Assembly (NCBI GenBank): GCA_002691205.1
Contig: NZHD01000110.1
Coordinates: 1 to 64,000, forward strand
DNA: 64,000 bases
Direction: 5' to 3'
DNA from: Deltaproteobacteria bacterium
Lineage (GTDB): Bacteria > Myxococcota_A > UBA9160 > UBA4427
Position numbers and translations under genes: made by a program. The notes below the pieces were generated by a model. The model made no database searches and had not been told where the DNA came from. It was given only the letters and a program-made list of their open reading frames with translations. Shown here piece after piece: positions 61,122 through 64,000 of this stretch (positions within the stretch are counted from its first letter, which is position 1; every line of letters starts with the position of its first letter).

Positions 61122-62237
61122 ATGAATTTGGCATTTACCGACGAACAAGAACAGTTAAGAGAGTTAGTGCGGCGATTTCTTGAGGAATGCTCGAGTGAGC
61201 AATCCGTGCGTGAGCAAATGAGCGAAGAGACCGGCTTTGATCCGACTATCTGGAAACGGATGGCTTCGGAGTTGGGATTGCTTGGTTTAATTATCCCCGA
61301 AGAATATGGAGGCGTGGATCTAGGCGCTGTGGAACTCGCGATCGTTATGGAAGAAATGGGGCGGAGCCTTTTATGCGCTCCTTACTTTTCAACGGCCGTC
61401 ATGGCTGCGACGACGTTACTCGAGGCTGGAGACGAAGAAGCCAAAAAACTCCTTCTTCCTGGAATCGCATCCGGTGAACGAATTATTGCGGTTGCGATCG
61501 AGGAAGAGAATGGCGACCACGATTTGGCCAATATTTCAACGAGTGCCACCGCCGATGGGGGTCGCTTTCTTCTCACAGGCGTAAAGACCCCCGTGATTGA
61601 CGGAAACACAGCCGATACGCTTCTTGTGGCCGCCCGCACTGCAGTCGGGCTCTCTCTTTTCATCGTGGATGCGGATGCTCAAGGACTATCCCGAAAAGCA
61701 CTCCCGCCTCTCGATCTCACTCGCAAACTTTCTCACATCGAACTTGAGCAAGTTTCAGCCACTCTTTTAGGTCAAGAAGGAGAAGCCGAAGAAGTGCTCA
61801 CTCGTGTTCTCAATATGGCTCTCACGGCGCTGGCCGCAGAGCAAACGGGTGGAGCTCAAGTGTGCCTTGAACTGGCTGTCCAATATGCGAAAGACAGACT
61901 GCAATTTGGTCGACCCATCGGATCATTCCAATCCATCAAGCACAAATGTGCCGATATGCTCGTCGCGGCCGAAAGTGCTCGATCGGCGGCCTACTATGCG
62001 GCCTTCTCGGCCGTCGAGGATGAAGCCGAAGTGCCTGTCGCCGTCGCCATGGCAAAATCAAAGTGCTCAGAGGCATTCACTCATAATGCGGCCGAAAATG
62101 TTCAAATTCATGGGGGGATTGGCTTCACCTGGGAAGACCCCTCCCACCTGTATTTGAAGAGAGCCAAAAGCTCTGCTCTTCTACTCGGAGATGCGGCCTA
62201 TCATCGCCAAAAGCTCGCCTTGGCCATCGGTCTTTAA
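61122..62237 (+). CDS. Acyl-CoA dehydrogenase, smaller subunit of pair 1
   Basis: 371 residues behind AAGGAAG. It starts FTDEQEQLRELVRRFLEE and includes LGLIIPEEYGGVDLG. The domain is less conserved in the middle, lacking the SEPGAGSD-type FAD loop, but keeps YAKDRLQFGRPIGSFQSIKH and IHGGIGFTWEDPSHLYLKRA near the end. This division of motifs between two adjacent genes is what alpha2beta2 acyl-CoA dehydrogenases show. Confidence 0.9.
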   Translation: MNLAFTDEQEQLRELVRRFLEECSSEQSVREQMSEETGFDPTIWKRMASELGLLGLIIPEEYGGVDLGAVELAIVMEEMGRSLLCAPYFSTAVMAATTLLEAGDEEAKKLLLPGIASGERIIAVAIEEENGDHDLANISTSATADGGRFLLTGVKTPVIDGNTADTLLVAARTAVGLSLFIVDADAQGLSRKALPPLDLTRKLSHIELEQVSATLLGQEGEAEEVLTRVLNMALTALAAEQTGGAQVCLELAVQYAKDRLQFGRPIGSFQSIKHKCADMLVAAESARSAAYYAAFSAVEDEAEVPVAVAMAKSKCSEAFTHNAAENVQIHGGIGFTWEDPSHLYLKRAKSSALLLGDAAYHRQKLALAIGL

Positions 62238-62345
62238 ACCGCCTACAAGGTGTACAGGGTCCGGGGAGCATCGACCTGCTCCCGCGGACCCCGAGTTTCC
62301 CCAAAAGGATCGGCTCTAAGCAGACTCAGTAATAAAGGAGACCCC

Positions 62346-63551
62346 ATGGACTCAGTAAAACTAAGCCAGGAACAGCTTGAATTTCAAGAATATGCGCGCC
62401 GCTGGCTGGATGAAAACAGACCGCCTCCAGCGCCTGTCCGAATCCCCATCACCGCACTTGAAGTGATGACAGAGCCTCAACGGGATTACCTTCGCGACTG
62501 GCAGTCGAAGTGCTACCACGCGGGACTCGTGGGCGCGGACATCGATAAGAAATACGGTGGGGGTGGGCATACAGGTTTCCAGCGCCTTGCCGACACCGAG
62601 ATGAGTCGGGCCGGAACGCCCTATATGCTGAATATCATTGGCCTTCGCATGGCAATCCCAACTATCTTGGTCCACGGCACAGAGGAGCAAAAGCTCAAAT
62701 TTGTCGCTCCGGCCTTGAGTGCAGACGAAATCTGGTGTCAGGGTTTCAGCGAGCCGGGAGCCGGGTCTGACCTTGCCAATCAGCAAACCTTCGCGGAACC
62801 GCGAGGAGACGAATGGGTCCTGAATGGACACAAGGTCTGGACGAGTCTAGGCCATTTCGCCAAATGGATGATCCTAATTACTCGAACAAGCCGAGATCAC
62901 AAGTACGACGGACTCACGTATTTCATCTCTCCCATCGAAGACTATCCCGGAGTCAGCGTGCGCCCGCTGATCAAGATGACGGGCGAAACCGGCTTCAATG
63001 AGATCCTCTTTCAAGACGTCGTCGTCCCAGACAACTACCGTCTGGATGACGTGGGCAAAGGGTGGACCGTCGCCATGACCACGCTGACCTATGAGCGCGG
63101 AGCAGCCGAAGGCGCGGGCGGTGGGGGCGGAGATGAAATTCCGCCCATCGACCAACTCATCGAACTCGCTCGCAAGAGCGACCGTGGCGGTCGGCCGGCT
63201 TCTGAAGACTCTTTGATTCGCGACCGCATCATTCAGCAAGCGATCACCGACAAAGCCATGAGACAAAACCGTCGCAGGGCAAGAGTTTCTGCTTTGTGCG
63301 ATCACCCCATGCGAATTCCGCTTCAGGGCAAACTCAGAGACAGTGAATTCATGCAAACCAACGCACGACTCGGAGTGGACATCGCCGGAGCGAGCTCCAC
63401 TCTTTACAAACTCGACCCAAATGCACCTGATGCCGGCCATTGGCCCCTGGCCTATATGAATTCCTACGGCCAAACCATCGCAGCCGGCACAAGTGAAATC
63501 CAAAGAAACATCCTCGGCGAAAGAGTCCTCGGCCTCGCCAAATCGAAATAG
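62346..63551 (+). CDS. Acyl-CoA dehydrogenase, larger subunit of pair 2
   Basis: 401 residues from ATG 62346, which AAAGGAG precedes; the frame is open upstream to 62250. Motifs are WCQGFSEPGAGSDLA, DEWVLNGHKVWTS, MTGETGFNEILFQDV and a C-terminal AAGTSEIQRNILGERVLGL. The medium-chain Glu position reads Ala, again with no Glu there. A Gly-rich loop (GAGGGGGDE) sits in the middle. It is similar in layout to the gene at 59858 and also followed by a second dehydrogenase, 26 bp on. Confidence 0.9.
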   Translation: MDSVKLSQEQLEFQEYARRWLDENRPPPAPVRIPITALEVMTEPQRDYLRDWQSKCYHAGLVGADIDKKYGGGGHTGFQRLADTEMSRAGTPYMLNIIGLRMAIPTILVHGTEEQKLKFVAPALSADEIWCQGFSEPGAGSDLANQQTFAEPRGDEWVLNGHKVWTSLGHFAKWMILITRTSRDHKYDGLTYFISPIEDYPGVSVRPLIKMTGETGFNEILFQDVVVPDNYRLDDVGKGWTVAMTTLTYERGAAEGAGGGGGDEIPPIDQLIELARKSDRGGRPASEDSLIRDRIIQQAITDKAMRQNRRRARVSALCDHPMRIPLQGKLRDSEFMQTNARLGVDIAGASSTLYKLDPNAPDAGHWPLAYMNSYGQTIAAGTSEIQRNILGERVLGLAKSK

Positions 63552-63577
63552 CTGACCGTAAAAAAGGGAAAACAATA

Positions 63578-64000
63578 ATGACCGAAGCAACCCCTGCCAA
63601 TTTTGGATTCGGCGAAGATGAAGAGATGCTGCGAGACCTTGCTCGAAAATTTCTCGACGAAAACCTTCCCATTACACAACTCAGAGAACTCGTCGCCCTC
63701 GACTCGGATTCAGCTTACGAAAGAGGAGAAAGAAATCCTTGGGACGAAGGCCTCTGGAAGAAGATGGTCGAACTCGGTTGGACTGGACTCGCCGTCCCTG
63801 AGTCTTCCGGTGGAGTCGGATTTTCTCTCGCTGGCATTGCAGGGCTCGTCGAAGAGGTGGGCGCACACGCACTGCCCTCCCCTTTAATTTCAACTTTGAT
63901 CGCCACCTTTGTGCTCCGAGAGTCTGAGAACAGCGGGAAAACTCTCGAAGAGATTGCGGGCGGTCGTGCGGCCAGCCTTGCTATCACGAACGCCGCGGGG
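63578..64000 (+). CDS. Acyl-CoA dehydrogenase, smaller subunit of pair 2 (cut by window end)
   Basis: The ATG at 63578 follows AAAAAGGG. 141 codons are visible with no stop. The sequence opens ANFGFGEDEEMLRDLARKFL and has WTGLAVPESSGGVGFS, the N-terminal helical domain of an acyl-CoA dehydrogenase. Its start resembles the gene at 61122 more than the larger subunits. The C-terminal FAD and substrate parts lie outside the window. Confidence 0.85.
   Translation, partial: MTEATPANFGFGEDEEMLRDLARKFLDENLPITQLRELVALDSDSAYERGERNPWDEGLWKKMVELGWTGLAVPESSGGVGFSLAGIAGLVEEVGAHALPSPLISTLIATFVLRESENSGKTLEEIAGGRAASLAITNAAG

Noticed and set aside
1-64000. CRISPR array, insertion sequence, integrase or phage module
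   Set aside because: No spaced identical repeats of suitable length, and no transposase, integrase or phage motifs in any credible frame.

Overview
The window looks like a chromosomal segment of a free-living, aerobic Gram-negative bacterium. It encodes outer-membrane proteins (a TonB-dependent receptor and a porin), several lipoproteins, an RND efflux pair and a long respiratory operon ending in an aa3-type oxygen reductase. Base composition is moderately GC-rich by eye, coding density is high, and genes lie on both strands in short runs. The mix (IPTL-CTERM-like tails, DUF3604, b6-type cytochrome b fused to cytochrome c, many acyl-CoA genes) would suit a deltaproteobacterial, myxobacterial or gammaproteobacterial relative. 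No ribosomal or marker gene is present, so I do not place it further. I see no rRNA, tRNA, CRISPR array, transposase or phage gene.

Layout. 1-9 kb: the edge of a gene encoding hexapeptide repeats, an NTF2-like protein, an enoyl-CoA hydratase homologue, exported proteins of unknown function, a Gly/Ala-rich surface protein with a C-terminal sorting-type tail and a strong terminator, and a TPR lipoprotein. 9-18.5 kb: a sulfatase-like membrane enzyme, a TonB-dependent receptor, a GT-C-like membrane protein, a very small IPTL-CTERM protein and a degenerate cupredoxin-like lipoprotein. 18.7-33.4 kb: respiration. A type II NADH dehydrogenase, an FMN glutamate-synthase-like protein and a pyruvate oxidase-like TPP enzyme are followed by a nine-gene run. 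The run encodes caa3-type oxidase subunits, a dihaem cytochrome c, a Rieske protein, a b6-type cytochrome b with fused cytochrome c, a CtaG/polyferredoxin fusion and a YtkA/FixH-like protein.

33.4-43.7 kb: small lipoproteins, a porin, a DUF3089 hydrolase-like protein, a prokaryotic pentameric ligand-gated ion channel overlapping an LTxxQ-type periplasmic protein, and an enlarged RND pump with its adaptor. 43.8-50 kb: a GPH-family symporter, two glycosyltransferases, a DUF3604 protein and DoxX. 50-64 kb: CoA-linked catabolism and small-molecule chemistry. This part has a GST, a CaiB/BaiF CoA-transferase, a YeiH transporter, a LamG protein, an SDR, a class III PLP enzyme, a nitroreductase, a type B carboxylesterase and two consecutive pairs of acyl-CoA dehydrogenases, the last cut by the window end.

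How it fits together. NADH dehydrogenase and pyruvate:quinone oxidoreductase would load quinone. The Rieske/cytochrome b-c unit would oxidise quinol and pass electrons, directly or through the dihaem cytochrome, to the caa3 oxidase. The CtaG/FeS fusion and the FixH/YtkA-like protein probably help assemble or metallate the oxidase. The most unusual items are the CtaG-polyferredoxin fusion, the paired acyl-CoA dehydrogenases, the ligand-gated channel with its overlapping partner gene, and the tiny sorting-tail protein.
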